Source: Quillaja saponaria (lineage: Eukaryota > Streptophyta > Magnoliopsida > Fabales > Quillajaceae). From it: 64,000 bases of DNA. Position 1 is the stretch's first letter; every line of letters begins with the position of its first letter. The stretch lies in assembly GCA_029379385.1 (NCBI GenBank), contig CM055605.1, forward strand, positions 15,659,001 to 15,723,000. The letters are read 5' to 3'. Below the pieces are notes generated by a model. It saw nothing but the letters and a program-made list of their open reading frames with translations, did no database searches and was not told where the DNA came from. The translations under genes were made by a program, and so were the position numbers. Shown here one piece after another: positions 1 through 10,112 of the stretch.

Positions 1-207
1 AAGACACCGACATACTCTAGAACCAACTAAAATAGAGGAGGAACAAGTGTGGCGGTGGAAAGATAGAGGGAAGAAGGTACACGGCCCCAAAGAAAAAAAA
101 ATACTTAGGAATAAAATATTATATCATAGTACACATGTGCTAATTCTAACTCTAATTTATCTAAAATTATAAATATATATATATATATATATACACTCAA
201 TTATTGT
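1..207 (-). repeat. Tail of U-type LTR repeat, cut at window edge
   Basis: This is the distal purine-rich part of the U repeat (its 5' LTR portion if the minus strand is sense). The same text recurs near 21.1, 26.7 and 47.39 kb, beginning AAGACACCGACATACTC and continuing through a GGAGGAACAAGTGTGG stretch. It ends in an (AT)n run at about 173-192. At about 205-209 it joins block P directly. In the other two places, several kb of Z, Copia LTR and R sequence lie between these blocks, so this copy carries an internal deletion or came from a different exchange. Confidence 0.7.
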
Positions 208-2520
208 TTAGAAAGACACTTTCTTTTATTATCAAATATACTCTGCCTCTTTTATTTTTTTAGGTATAACTAGTAAGCTAATACAAACTATTATGTACTA
301 AGGTGCATTTTTCAAAATGTTAATACAATTTAATTATAGTTTTGTTGCTTCACCGATAATTAACTTGTTTTGGTTATCCTTTTCATAAGTAACTTTATTT
401 ACAAATTGTGAGATATGTAAGATTAAATCAATTTGTGCATTAAAAAAAAAAGAAAAGAATGAAATACCACTTTATTTATTTCTTCATTTTGTTCTTTAGA
501 TTTTATAAAAATAAAATAAAATAATACTAACCATTAGAGGTAAGCTAGCCATAAAAAATTACCAAATAGGAAGAAGAAGAATATTATATAGTGCATGTGC
601 ATAACACTAACATGTACACACGTTATTTACATAGATGAAAAAATTATTTCTCTTTTTTTTTTTTCAAGCTGTATAGAAATTAGTATAACAATTTTATTTT
701 TATTTTTGGTACAAAAGGGAATAACATTAAGTAAGAAACAATACAAATTCTTGGGAAACTGACTCCCATTCAATTACCCATAAACATATTAGCACTATAA
801 CTAAGAACAATAAAGAATAACTTAAGGTTTTTGGATGGCATTTCCCATTTTTACTAGTCCATCATCAATTCAGCTTAACTATTAGACTCTTTGAAGCAAT
901 GCTTAATGCTAAAAGGAGTCCATCAAGTTATTGCAGTCATATATCAAGTTGTTCTTTGTTTAACAAAACCATTGAACCAAAGAACAACTCCAATCTGGAG
1001 AAGGAAACTTCAATTGTTTTTTGTTTAATGGCTCATATAGCCATAGCCCTTAGGTCTACAATTGCTTCTTCAATTATATGCTTGTAACCCTAATTGAATA
1101 TGAAAAAGGATACTTATCGAATGAGGTGATTCAAGCCCTAAACAATGGGTAAAAAAAAAAATATTAATCATATAAAAATGGACAGTCTCTCTCCTAAATA
1201 AAAAGAAATTAGAAAGAGAAGTATTTCTCCAAAAGAAATGGAAACAAATGCATAACAGAAGGAAAGTTTGCCTCCTTAATTAAAGCAAATAGAAATCAAG
1301 TATTTGTCAAAACAAAAGAAAACTTATAATGTATAAAAGAAAAGGAAAGTCATATGCCCATTACAACAATTAGGAAATTAACTAAATATTAATTACCCAA
1401 ATTGGATGCTAAAAGGAAAGTAACTAATGTATTTCATCATTCAAGTTCAACGGTTCATATTGCATCTAGACCATATGCCTTAGCCTATATATAACCCACA
1501 AACACACATAATATAGACATGAATACTTAGGTTAACTCTTATTTGAGTGTTTTTTGATTTGGTTTTAAGCCAAATTCGGGGCTCTCTGCTCACCAACTGT
1601 AGAAGAAGGTGATGGTAGAACTCTACTACTAGTTCATGAAAAACTATGATGGGGTTACCTTCATCTCTTTGGTATTGGTTTGAAAGGAGCTCCGATTGTG
1701 GCTCTGAGGCCATGAATATCTCTTACTCTTTTTTTGTTTTGGATTATTGAAGAACTCTCTCAGGTATATATAACTCTCTCACTTTCTCTTTAGTTTCTAT
1801 TTAGATTGAGTACCCTGGTACATACAAATTGTGTTAGACACATTATTAATTAATTTCGTACATTGGCGGATAAGAAAATTATTAATTTCTTGTGTTAATA
1901 TTAACACATATGTACTCTTTTCATTTGAGGATCAATGAATTTTTTTAAAAAAATATTTTAAATTTTTATTTTTTTAGTAAAAGCTAGAGATCAGACCCAG
2001 AACTTGGAGGTGAGGAATAATTGATTTCTTTCAATTGTAGACAAAAAAAAGCTTCAATTTATCGTGCTTATAGGGTATACATAAGTTATTACTAGTATTT
2101 TTATTTGTCTTTTATATTCTCTTATGTAAATTTTAACAAATTTTTATATGCAAATCATCAAAACATAAAAGTATTTAGCCTTAGTAATAATCCACCTTGT
2201 TGGAATAGACAAAGAAAATATAGCATTAAAACATTAAAACAAAATTTATGTCAATTTTTTAAAAATTGAAAAAAAAAATTATTGATTTTGGAGTTAAGTT
2301 TTAATTGTGGTCTAACCAATGATATCATATAAATATTTAATTTAATTTTTATAAATGTTAAACATAATATAATTTTGCCTACATGAATTAGTTTACCAAT
2401 ATATATTACCAAATTAGGAAAATAAATTAATAGTTTAAATTTATTGAATAGAGTCACACCTTCAAAATATTCAATTTAATCTTCATAATATTGAATATAA
2501 TATAATTATACTGGCATTAA
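208..2520. repeat. Block P, copy 1 (segmental duplicate)
   Basis: A 2.3-kb block found again at about 32.35-34.6 kb and, shorter, at 50.0-51.4 kb. Matching landmarks are a start with AGAAAGACACTTTCTTTTAT, a central TATA-like stretch near 1486, a conserved stretch near 1560-1720, and an AT-rich end. Short open frames inside it (for example 899-1087) differ in length and start between copies and are not convincing genes. The three copies differ by scattered substitutions and small indels, so the duplications are not recent identical copies. Confidence 0.75.
1480..1800 (+). promoter_or_regulatory. Possible decayed promoter and leader inside block P
   Basis: A TATA-like box (CCTATATATAAC, about 1482-1493) is followed by a less AT-rich 250-bp stretch that is well conserved in all three P copies (second copy about 33.6-33.86 kb, third 50.46-50.7 kb). 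In copy 1 a 34-codon frame starts at the ATGATGGGG near 1648 and reads MMGLPSSLWYWFERSSDCG before continuing. In copy 2 a deletion destroys it. In a second frame all three copies share the same internal TGA. It could be the promoter, leader and first exon of a dead gene or of a transposable element. The family is not recognised. Confidence 0.3.
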
Positions 2521-2765
2521 TTAAATTACTAAAATATTGATATTATATATTAACAACCTAGGAAAATAAAAATAAAAATTTGAAATTTATTTAATATAGT
2601 CACACCTACAAAATGTTTAATTTAATATTTATAATATAATTTTTTCTTGATTAATAAGATTATTAATATATTGATATTTTATATTAACAACTTAGGAAAT
2701 AAAAATAAAAATTTGAAATTGATTTAATATAGTCACATTTACAAAATATTGTATATCAATTAGTG
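2280..2765. repeat. AT-rich tandem repeat, about 140-bp unit
   Basis: About three and a half imperfect units run in tandem. Each has an 'A(C/T)TTAGGAAAATAAA'-like motif, then 'TTTAATATAGTCACA', then a run of AT-rich sequence ending 'TATTAACAAC' (clear at about 2413-2554, 2555-2690 and 2691-2760). Only the first part is present in the other P blocks, where the array is interrupted by other repeats. There is no coding potential. Confidence 0.6.
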
Positions 2766-2893
2766 TGTTTTTGTGATACATAACACGTTTTGGGGTTTTA
2801 ATTAACTTTTTAATTGGATTTAAATGCATATTAGTATGACCTATCAAAATATTGAAAATTCAATTCAATTTTAAATTTTTTAGAATTTAGAAG

Positions 2894-2925
<32 letters not shown>
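2894..2925. repeat. Poly-A tract, 32 A
   Basis: An uninterrupted run of A followed by GAAGAAAATAAG. It could be the poly-A tail of a retroposed (LINE or SINE) fragment or a simple expansion. No target-site duplication or recognisable LINE or SINE body was found beside it. Confidence 0.8.
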
Positions 2926-2933
<8 letters not shown>

Positions 2934-4190
2934 TAAGTGAAATTTAGACTATTCAGATCTGTCTTATGTCGTCCAATTTACACAATTCAATCCATAAAAT
3001 ATTTTTATGGTTCAAATCAGTGTTTCTCTACCATGCAACTAGAGTTCTAACCATTCGAGTGGATTAGATTTTTAAAACACCAATTTATTTTAGTGAAATG
3101 CAAATTTGGTATCAACCCATATAACTAATCTCCACGATTTCTTTTATTTCATTAATAATTACACTATTTTGAACATAACTGTATATTTCAGTACTAAAAA
3201 TGGACAATGAAAATAACAAAAAAACATATTATTAAATTACATGGTATGGCTCTCTTACTTGCTTCATATATATATCTTTGCCTGAATTTTGGCATATGTA
3301 ATTGAGAGTTAAGGTCTTTTTTGCTTATTAGTGGTTTTTTTTTTTCAAATAAATGAATTTCTAGTTTCTTCAACCATCTTGTTTCTAATTTTATATTGCC
3401 AAATAAAATTCAAACAATTTTACCTTATTGATATTAATACAATTTTCTTAAACAACAATTAAAATTTCTCTTTTTCTATAGGATTTTTCTGTTTTTTTTT
3501 AATGATGTCTTAGAGATAGTTGTTGTTAAGGTTTAATGGTTAAAAATTAAATTTTAAAATAAATAAGAATCAATCAATTACTTGGAACTTAATCATCATC
3601 AAGATAATAAATGATTAAAAAATACAAATGCACTTTAACAAATAATAGTGTTCAACTAAACAAGATGATTGGGTTTTCGATAAAATTCACTTGACCTGAC
3701 CAAATTGATTTGATTAAAATTTTTCTTGATTTTTAAAGTCAAATAATCTGTGACGATATAAAATTATACCTAATTAAAAACTCAGTTAGTCATGATTGCA
3801 TATTTCGTTAATTGGACCTTATTCCACAATGGGCCAATAATTATTGAAAATGAAAACTAAGAACTAGATACCATAAATTCAAATATTTTCATGATCTTCT
3901 TATCTATTGTTTTTCTCACAACTCATTACATTTTTTTCATAAACATTAGGAAATATATTGATCACATCATCCTTGTTTCATGTAAAAATTATTCCCCACA
4001 TCTCACCGACCTCTACTGTATTCAATGACTCAGTTTTTAACAACTCATTACACTATTTTATTCTCCATTTGCTCCCTCCTCCTCGTTGATCCGTTTGGGC
4101 ATGAGTTCAATATGCTAATAGCAAACTGAAATATGATGAAATAGACAAACATTGTCAATAATAAAATAATTATTTTTTTATAAAAAATAT
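2926..4190. other. AT-rich single-copy stretch without genes
   Basis: This stretch has no matching partner elsewhere in the window. No open frame of note, splice-bounded exon or RNA gene was seen. Poly-T runs and short AT repeats are common. Confidence 0.6.
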
Positions 4191-4341
4191 AATAAGAAGA
4201 AGAATTTATAGATGTAAAGAAGCAAAAGAAAAGATGTACACACCATAACAAAAAAAACATATAGGCATGTTCACAATTGTAAAGCCTCCTCTCTAGTATT
4301 CCTAGACAGTACAACCATATATATGATCTCTAGGTATGGTG
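4048..4341 (-). repeat. Left copy of direct repeat flanking the 4.34-6.52 kb insertion
   Basis: About 140 bp of this stretch (4198-4341) recurs at 6523-6661 with roughly 90% identity by eye. Both run from AGATGTAAAGAAGCAAAAG to TCTAGGTATGGTGCT. On the minus strand both copies open a similar frame (YNCEHAYMFFL in each), which reflects their duplication and is not evidence of a gene. Together they bracket a segment that starts TGTAACATCCC, so they are either an unusually long flanking duplication or a local tandem duplication broken by an insertion. Confidence 0.6.
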
Positions 4342-4344
4342 CTA

Positions 4345-6522
4345 GTGTAACATCCCAAGAAATTTAATCTAATTTAAACTAGGCTAAATAGTTAGTAATT
4401 ATGGTAAACTACATAATTAGCTTAATACATGCATTCGGTAGGAATTTTCATGCATTTACTCTATACATTTAATTTAGGAAATTTTAGGTGAATTTTCAAA
4501 TATGGAAATAGTGACATAATGATGACATCATCGTGACATCATCATGATGACATCATGTAGTTTGATGACATCATGATTTAGTTAAGTTAGTTAGAATTTA
4601 AGGATGAAAACATCATTAGGATGACATCACCATTACATCATCATTTGTAATTATGGAAACATGCGTTAATGAAACTAGGAAGTTGAGAGATAGTTAGAAT
4701 GAAACAAGAAAGGAACTAAACTAGGTAGAATCAAACTAAAACCATGGAAAAGAAGTTAGGAAGGTGTGAATGCATTAATTAAGCTCACTTAGTTGTAAGA
4801 ACCATATTAAAAGAAGAAAAAAAAATGACAAAATATAGGTTACTTGCTTAGAATGGAAATGTGATGGATTAGGTGTAAGAAGGAGGTTAAGTGTGGCAAT
4901 TAGTAATAAATGCAAGGGGGTGAGTTGTAAAGTTTCAATAAATGCAAGGATGCTGTGTAAAACCATGTGACAATAGGTGATAAGCCAAGTGTTAGTAAAC
5001 TAAGAGAAAACTAGGAGGAAAAGACATGTGTAAAGGAGGTAGAAAACTTGGAAGAAAACTAGTGGAAGATAGAAAAGTAGGAATGATTAACATGCATTAA
5101 TGAAGAAAAAACCAAGGAATGGAACTCCTAAGTAAACCTACCATGTCTCCTTAAAACCCACACACACACACTTCCTTAAATCCATACCAAAAGAAGATAG
5201 AAACCTTAAACCTAGACATATACCAAAAGAAGTAAAGACCATAATCACCAAGAAAAGAAAACCAAAACCGTAGGCTAGGAAAAGAAAAGGAAAAACTTAA
5301 ACTAGAGGAGGAGAAAGCCAAGCCATCGAAAGGAGAAAAGAAAAGGAGAATCGAAACTAGGAGGAAGAAGAGGCGTAGGAAAAGAAGGAAGAAAAATAAA
5401 TAAGCTAAGAGTATTAGGCAAGTATTCATACATATCCTTATCTTTCTCATCTTGATTCATACTTACTTCATTGATTCCTTCATATTCCTCAAGATATTCT
5501 CATGATCCTTCATGCATGTGAAATGAATATGAAATGAAAATGATGAAAATGTTTCCCTTTGTGCAAAGTTCAAAGGAAAGGACTAATAATTCTAGTAACT
5601 TGTCTTGAGTTCATGTTGGACAAAGGTCGCCTGGTATCCCAAAGGAAGGATACTCAAACTGCCGTTAAGATATTCCCCTTTGCTATGTATGAATGCTTGT
5701 TGAGGTTCGACTCACTTTCCTTCATCTTGATGTGCAGGATAATTATTTTTCTATGGAAGTGTTTATTATACAGACCTTTCCTATGTTTGTTGGTTCTTGG
5801 GAGGACGGTACAGTATATGTTACCGAGGGATGGCAAGTGGTTGATTGGTGGCTTGAGGAGGGAGATGAAAATAGCCCTCTTACAGCTGTATGTGTAGTTC
5901 CGCTTACCACCTAAGTGGATGATGGATAAATGTTTTGGTATTATGGTCAATGGGTCCAAAGTGAATAGTTAGTAATGACCATAGCTATGACTATATATAT
6001 GGTTTGGACTTAACTTAGAAGTTTAGGAGGAGATTGTAAAATAGTTGAAATGTTTCTCTTTTGGTCCAAATTTAGTGTGAAGTCTATGTAATAATATGCG
6101 TCTTATAAATTAATACAGTAGAAGACTAAGTCCCTTTATAAATCTTTAATTGTCCATTTGATAGAACGGGCTAAGTAGAATTTCCCAGGAAAAATCAAGT
6201 GTCTAATTCGGCTAGGTAAATGAATAGGATGGTTATTAACATAGGATAAATGAAACAAATGGTGGAAAACAAGATAGGAAGAACTGGTAAAATGGTAGAA
6301 TACTAGGCGGCCAAGGAAGAAGATATAATGAACTTGGTAGATTGTTTAACGAAAATTTAGGAGGAAAATGGTCTAGGGCGGTTTATAAATAAAGGGTTTT
6401 AAAAAAAGAAAGTTTTAGTCCCTTGAATAATTAAGGAATAATTACCAATTAATCTAAGTATTAAAATATTAATTAGCTTAAGTATAGGATTAACAGAGTA
6501 GGGTGTAAAGCCACGGCCTTTA
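4345..6522 (+). mobile_element. LTR-like insertion beginning TGTAACATCCC
   Basis: The left end TGTAACATCCC matches the TGTAACACCC-type terminus common in plant Gypsy LTRs. Internally there is an AT-rich part, a purine-rich region (5160-5400) and a less AT-rich region at 5540-5920. Frames of 112, 73 and 101 codons overlap on the two strands in that last region, and none has a recognised domain. The segment sits exactly between two 140-bp direct repeats, but I could not find a clear CA-type right end or a 5-bp target duplication. A solo LTR or truncated Gypsy element is the best guess. It does not resemble the T/Q/U family elsewhere in the window. Confidence 0.4.
4511..4640. repeat. Cluster of TGACATCA motifs
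   Basis: TGACATCA occurs at 4523-4530, 4534-4541, 4548-4555, 4566-4573 and 4622-4629, with near-matches at 4512 and 4633. The motif is one base away from the palindromic bZIP (CRE/as-1-like) core TGACGTCA. It lies about 170 bp inside the LTR-like left end, a plausible U3 enhancer position, but simple tandem expansion would also explain it. Confidence 0.5.
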
Positions 6523-6661
6523 TCTATAGATGTAAAGAAGCAAAAGAAAATATGTACACATCGTAACAAAAAGAACATGTAGGCATGTTCACAATTGTAA
6601 AGCTTGCTCTCCAGTATTCCTAGACAGTACAGCCACATATACAATCTCTAGGTATGGTGCT
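6523..6661 (-). repeat. Right copy of direct repeat flanking the LTR-like insertion
   Basis: Partner of 4198-4341. The flanks differ: here it continues into the less repetitive sequence that holds possible exon remnants (6673-6975), whereas the left copy is preceded by an AAGAAGAAG stretch. Confidence 0.6.
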
Positions 6662-6672
6662 TGGGCCTTTAC

Positions 6673-6763
6673 CTAAAATTGTGAAACTTGGGAGAAAGGC
6701 TTGTAGTATGGTTCAAAGGTTGCTCTGATGGAAAACCACCATCAGTCTCCTCCTCCTTTATTT
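6673..6763 (-). pseudogene. Possible exon remnant (minus strand)
   Basis: Read on the minus strand, a TGTGTGTTTAG acceptor-like site (AG at 6764-6765) precedes a 91-bp open stretch. It ends at an AG|GTAAAG donor-like site (GT at 6671-6672). One frame is open across the whole stretch and reads IKEEETDGGFPSEQPLNHTT followed by SLSPKFHNF. Composition is less AT-rich than the surroundings. I do not recognise the protein, and no continuous downstream exon could be joined. It may be one exon of a dead gene or a chance open frame. Confidence 0.25.
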
Positions 6764-6866
6764 CTAAACACACATAGGAAACAAAACCAGGGGAAAAAAT
6801 AGTTACAAACAATTTTTTATGAAATGAAAATGAAAACTTCTAATGTGAATTGAAATGAATAATACC

Positions 6867-6972
6867 TTTCATGTATCATTGATTTGATCGGAAGATGAAG
6901 AAAAATTTATTCTCCAATTAATATCATCATTTTCATTGCATTCATCTTCTTCAACTACTTCAGTGGCCATGT
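6867..6972 (-). pseudogene. Possible first-exon remnant, duplicated at 7.46-7.56 kb
   Basis: On the minus strand a frame starts ATGGCC near 6970 and reads MATEVVEEDECNENDDINWR then INFSSSSDQINDT before a TGA. A donor-like AAG|GTATTA follows. The second tandem copy (about 7461-7556) keeps the same frame (VATEVVEDEVDENDAIN) but lacks the ATG and gains an internal stop. Conservation of the acidic frame between copies hints at past coding. The stop before the donor and the frame mismatch with the 6673-6763 stretch argue that it is dead. Family unknown. Confidence 0.25.
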
Positions 6973-7285
6973 ATCATTTGTCACTTTATATAGATGATAT
7001 ATGTTCTACTTACAACGTGTCTCCATTGCTATTATTGGGTGATAAGTGTATGATTTTATATTTCATTAAGAAAACTATAGGCAAGAGTAATACAATGTAC
7101 CTGGTTGGTTTAGCTTGAATAAAAGTGATATCGTTCAAGTGTGGCAATTGTTAGATGCATGCATTACCCTAATCAAGCATTGAGTTTCCTAACTTCATAT
7201 TTAACAGTTTTATATAAGGGGCACATGCCTTCTAATGGAACTTCATTTATAGAGATATCAACAAGTATAATTAATTCGTGAACTA
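6875..7285. repeat. Local tandem duplication, copy 1
   Basis: Begins ATCATTGATTTGATCGG and is repeated at 7461-7926, where about 75 bp of additional sequence is present (about 7555-7630). The order of landmarks (acidic frame, GGGTGATRAGTGTATG, AAGAAAACTATARGCAAGAG) is the same in both, so this is a direct, not inverted, duplication. Confidence 0.7.
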
Positions 7286-7435
7286 ATTGATAGGCAAGAA
7301 AAACATGTAAGAGGAGAATCAGTGAAAATATTAATTTCATGTGTTAATATTAAAATCAATGATATGTATATTAATTTTATGGTTTTATATTTCAAAGACT
7401 TGCTTTCTATTTTCTTTATGCATTGACAAACAAGA

Positions 7436-7461
7436 AATATATATATACATATATATATATA
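7436..7461. repeat. AT microsatellite between the tandem copies
   Basis: A (AT)n run broken once by an ACAT step. It lies just before copy 2 and may mark the exchange point. Confidence 0.7.
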
Positions 7462-7926
7462 TCATTGATTTGATCGGTTGATGAAGAAGAATTTCTACTT
7501 CAATTAATAGCATCATTTTCATCTACTTCATCTTCAACTACTTCAGTCGCCACGGATCACACACAAGAAGATAGAGTTGTTGTGCCTTAGCAATGCAACC
7601 TCAGACTTGTTGATTTATTCAATTTATACAGATGATTATGTTCTACCTACTATATATCTCCATCACTATTGTTGGGTGATGAGTGTATGGTTTTAGGTTT
7701 CATTAAGAAAACTATAAGCAAGAGTAATACAATGTACGTGGTTGGTTTAGTTTGGATAAGAGAGATGCTATTCATGTTTAGAAATTGTTAGATGCATGCA
7801 CTACCTTAGTCAAGTATTGGGTTTCCTAAATTGCTATTTAAAAGTTTTATATAAGGTCTCAAGTTTTACGATGTAATTTTATTTATAGGGATATCAACAA
7901 GTATAGTTAATTCGTGAACTACTTGT
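7461..7926. repeat. Local tandem duplication, copy 2
   Basis: Second copy of the 6875-7285 sequence, with extra central sequence that copy 1 has lost. It is followed by AT-rich sequence with no gene to 8221. Confidence 0.7.
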
Positions 7927-8221
7927 AAAAAATTTTTGATAGAGATCAACTAGTTTTCTAAACAAGTCAGAGTTTAAGTTTTATTTTTGATTAGTTCACC
8001 AAACAAGTAAAACTCAATCTTGGTAAAGCCCATCCGCTAAACTCGTGAGTCCAACTTCTTAAATATATACTATCTAATTTAATATTTAATTATGATGATA
8101 TTTTCTTAGCAGAATTAGCATATATATATATATATATAAATTCGTGATAAATATTTAAATGAAAATAATATAAGAATAAGCTTACTGACAATCCACTTGG
8201 TCAGAATAAAAAGAAGAAAAA

Positions 8222-10064
8222 TGCCACACCCTTAACGAAAGCATGACTGACTGGAGGATTGGGAACCAACCCATCATAATCCTGAATTCAAAACAAAATA
8301 ATAAACCTGACTCATGACCCAACTAAAGAATATAAGTAGGTTTTCTAAAATTGAATATCATTGTAAAAGTTTATTTCCTGTAATAATTAACAAGTTATTG
8401 AAAATTTTTGGTAGAGGTTCCCAACAAAATGGAACATGCCTCAAAATACAAACGCCTATGTTCCTGATTTCACACAACACTAACACAAAGACAAAAAGGA
8501 GCTCCGCTCCGTCCACATTTAATCAAGAAGAGTAACTAGACTTTTACATATACCAAAGTTTGAGATCTTGGTGTTGAAACTGTCCAAACATGGGATTTGG
8601 ACCAGTGTCCACTTTAAATGTCATATCTTTCCCTAGGAAATTTTGAATCTAGTTTTGTAAAATTTATAAAATACTAGAAACATGTAGCTTTATAATGGTA
8701 TATCATTTGTAATTTTTAGTTTTTTATATCAATATAGTTTATTTTTTGAAGTTGCATGAAATTCTGCAAAATGCATGATTTTGATAGCTCTAACCTAACC
8801 TTAGTTAATTGAACATAACTTTCTCAAGGAAAAACAAAATCCAATTCTATTTCTCAAGTTTGTTAATAAACTAGTATATCTATCTTTCTTATTTAGAAAC
8901 TTTTCTAAATTGGTCTTGAACCTACTCAATTCCTTACATCAACCAAAAATATAGCACTAAAAATCTTGTGTGAACTAGCCAGAGTCTAAGAGATCTACTT
9001 CGACCCAAGCTACAAAAATTTGCAGACAACATTTCAAGACCATAGACTACATTTTATCTTTTGAACTCTTAATTTAATTCTTCCCCGAAGACACTCGAAA
9101 TACCGAATTTCTAGTTACTCATGAAATCTGCCCCTTGCACCCCTTCAAAACCACTTAACTCTCATTTTCCACACTTTATTCCCAACTAACCCTCCTTTGA
9201 TAACATCCACTACTCACTTCCATTCACTCCTAAACTCAATACATCCACCAACCCTTTGCTCTTGCTATGAACTTTTATTTAAATTTTTAAAACAATTAGC
9301 CATCAAGACTTAACTTTACCAAGTTTTAATTAAAAAGTGCTACACAATCAAATATCCTAAATTACAAAGGAATAAAGACAACTAAGTAGCAGCCAACCTA
9401 AGCAAGGATTGATGAAGAGGAAAAACAGGGAAAGGAAGGTGGAAGACTCAGCCAAGACTTCTCCAGGGAAAGAACTTCATGAAAATAAAGTAAATACTTG
9501 AGGTTTAGAAACTACCCACATCACGATTCACTAGGCAACTAGATGTTGCCTTATTTGGTGTCCTCATGGTGGAGACAAGGGTGCAAGGCAAAGCAAGGCT
9601 GCTGTCTCTACTCCTACCAAGCTTCACGGTAACCTTGAAGTTACTATGGGAGAGAAAGGAGCTGTACATCCAAGACAAGGGATAGCTGTTACAAAAAAGT
9701 TGAAAACAGGCAACTGTTGTAGGCCAATAGAAAGGCTGCTTTTCACGGCTGCAAGGTAGAACAATACCTCTCGGCTAACTAACAACTAAAGGCTATACTA
9801 GGCAAGGTGAAAATGAAGAAAGGAGGAGAGAAATTTGGCTACAGGAGAAAGGTTTCTTCACGGCAAAACAAATGGAGTAAAATAGGGCATATGTTGAAAT
9901 CGAGAGGAAGAGAAATAGAGGGAAAACAGAGGCGGTTGTCATGGAAATTGAAAGGAATAAAGACAACTAAGTAGTAGCCAAAGCAAAAAGGAAAGATAGA
10001 AAAGAAAAAACTTCAAGGTAAAAGTATAACTAATGTATGGAGGAAATTAAATCTAGGTGTGTAT
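8222..10064 (-). mobile_element. U0-type LTR, diverged, minus-strand sense
   Basis: The terminus TGCCACACCCTTAACG at 8222 matches the U starts near 44061 and 62688 (TCTCACACCC, TGTCACACCC). On the minus strand it is the 3' end of an LTR finishing GGGTGTGGCA. Shared landmarks with other U copies include the phrase around 8570-8640 (CTGTCCAAACATGGG) and 8815-8840 (GAACATAACTTTCTC). The distal half (9400-10060) is purine-rich and recurs at about 38.47-38.6 and 53.40-53.52 kb. It is the most divergent U copy. No PBS, PPT or coding region adjoins it, so it is probably a solo or truncated LTR. Confidence 0.55.
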
Positions 10065-10069
10065 GTATA

Positions 10070-10110
<41 letters not shown>

Positions 10111-10112
10111 CC
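10060..10112. repeat. AT microsatellite at U0/Q boundary
   Basis: A run of AT with a single ACAT interruption, directly before the Q block begins at CCATTAGTTATCAC. The third Q copy has a shorter version at about 53518-53529. Confidence 0.8.

Noticed and set aside
5559..5959. Overlapping 112-, 73- and 101-codon frames on both strands
   Set aside because: They overlap each other, lie in an LTR-like segment, have no recognised domain and no splice or UTR context.
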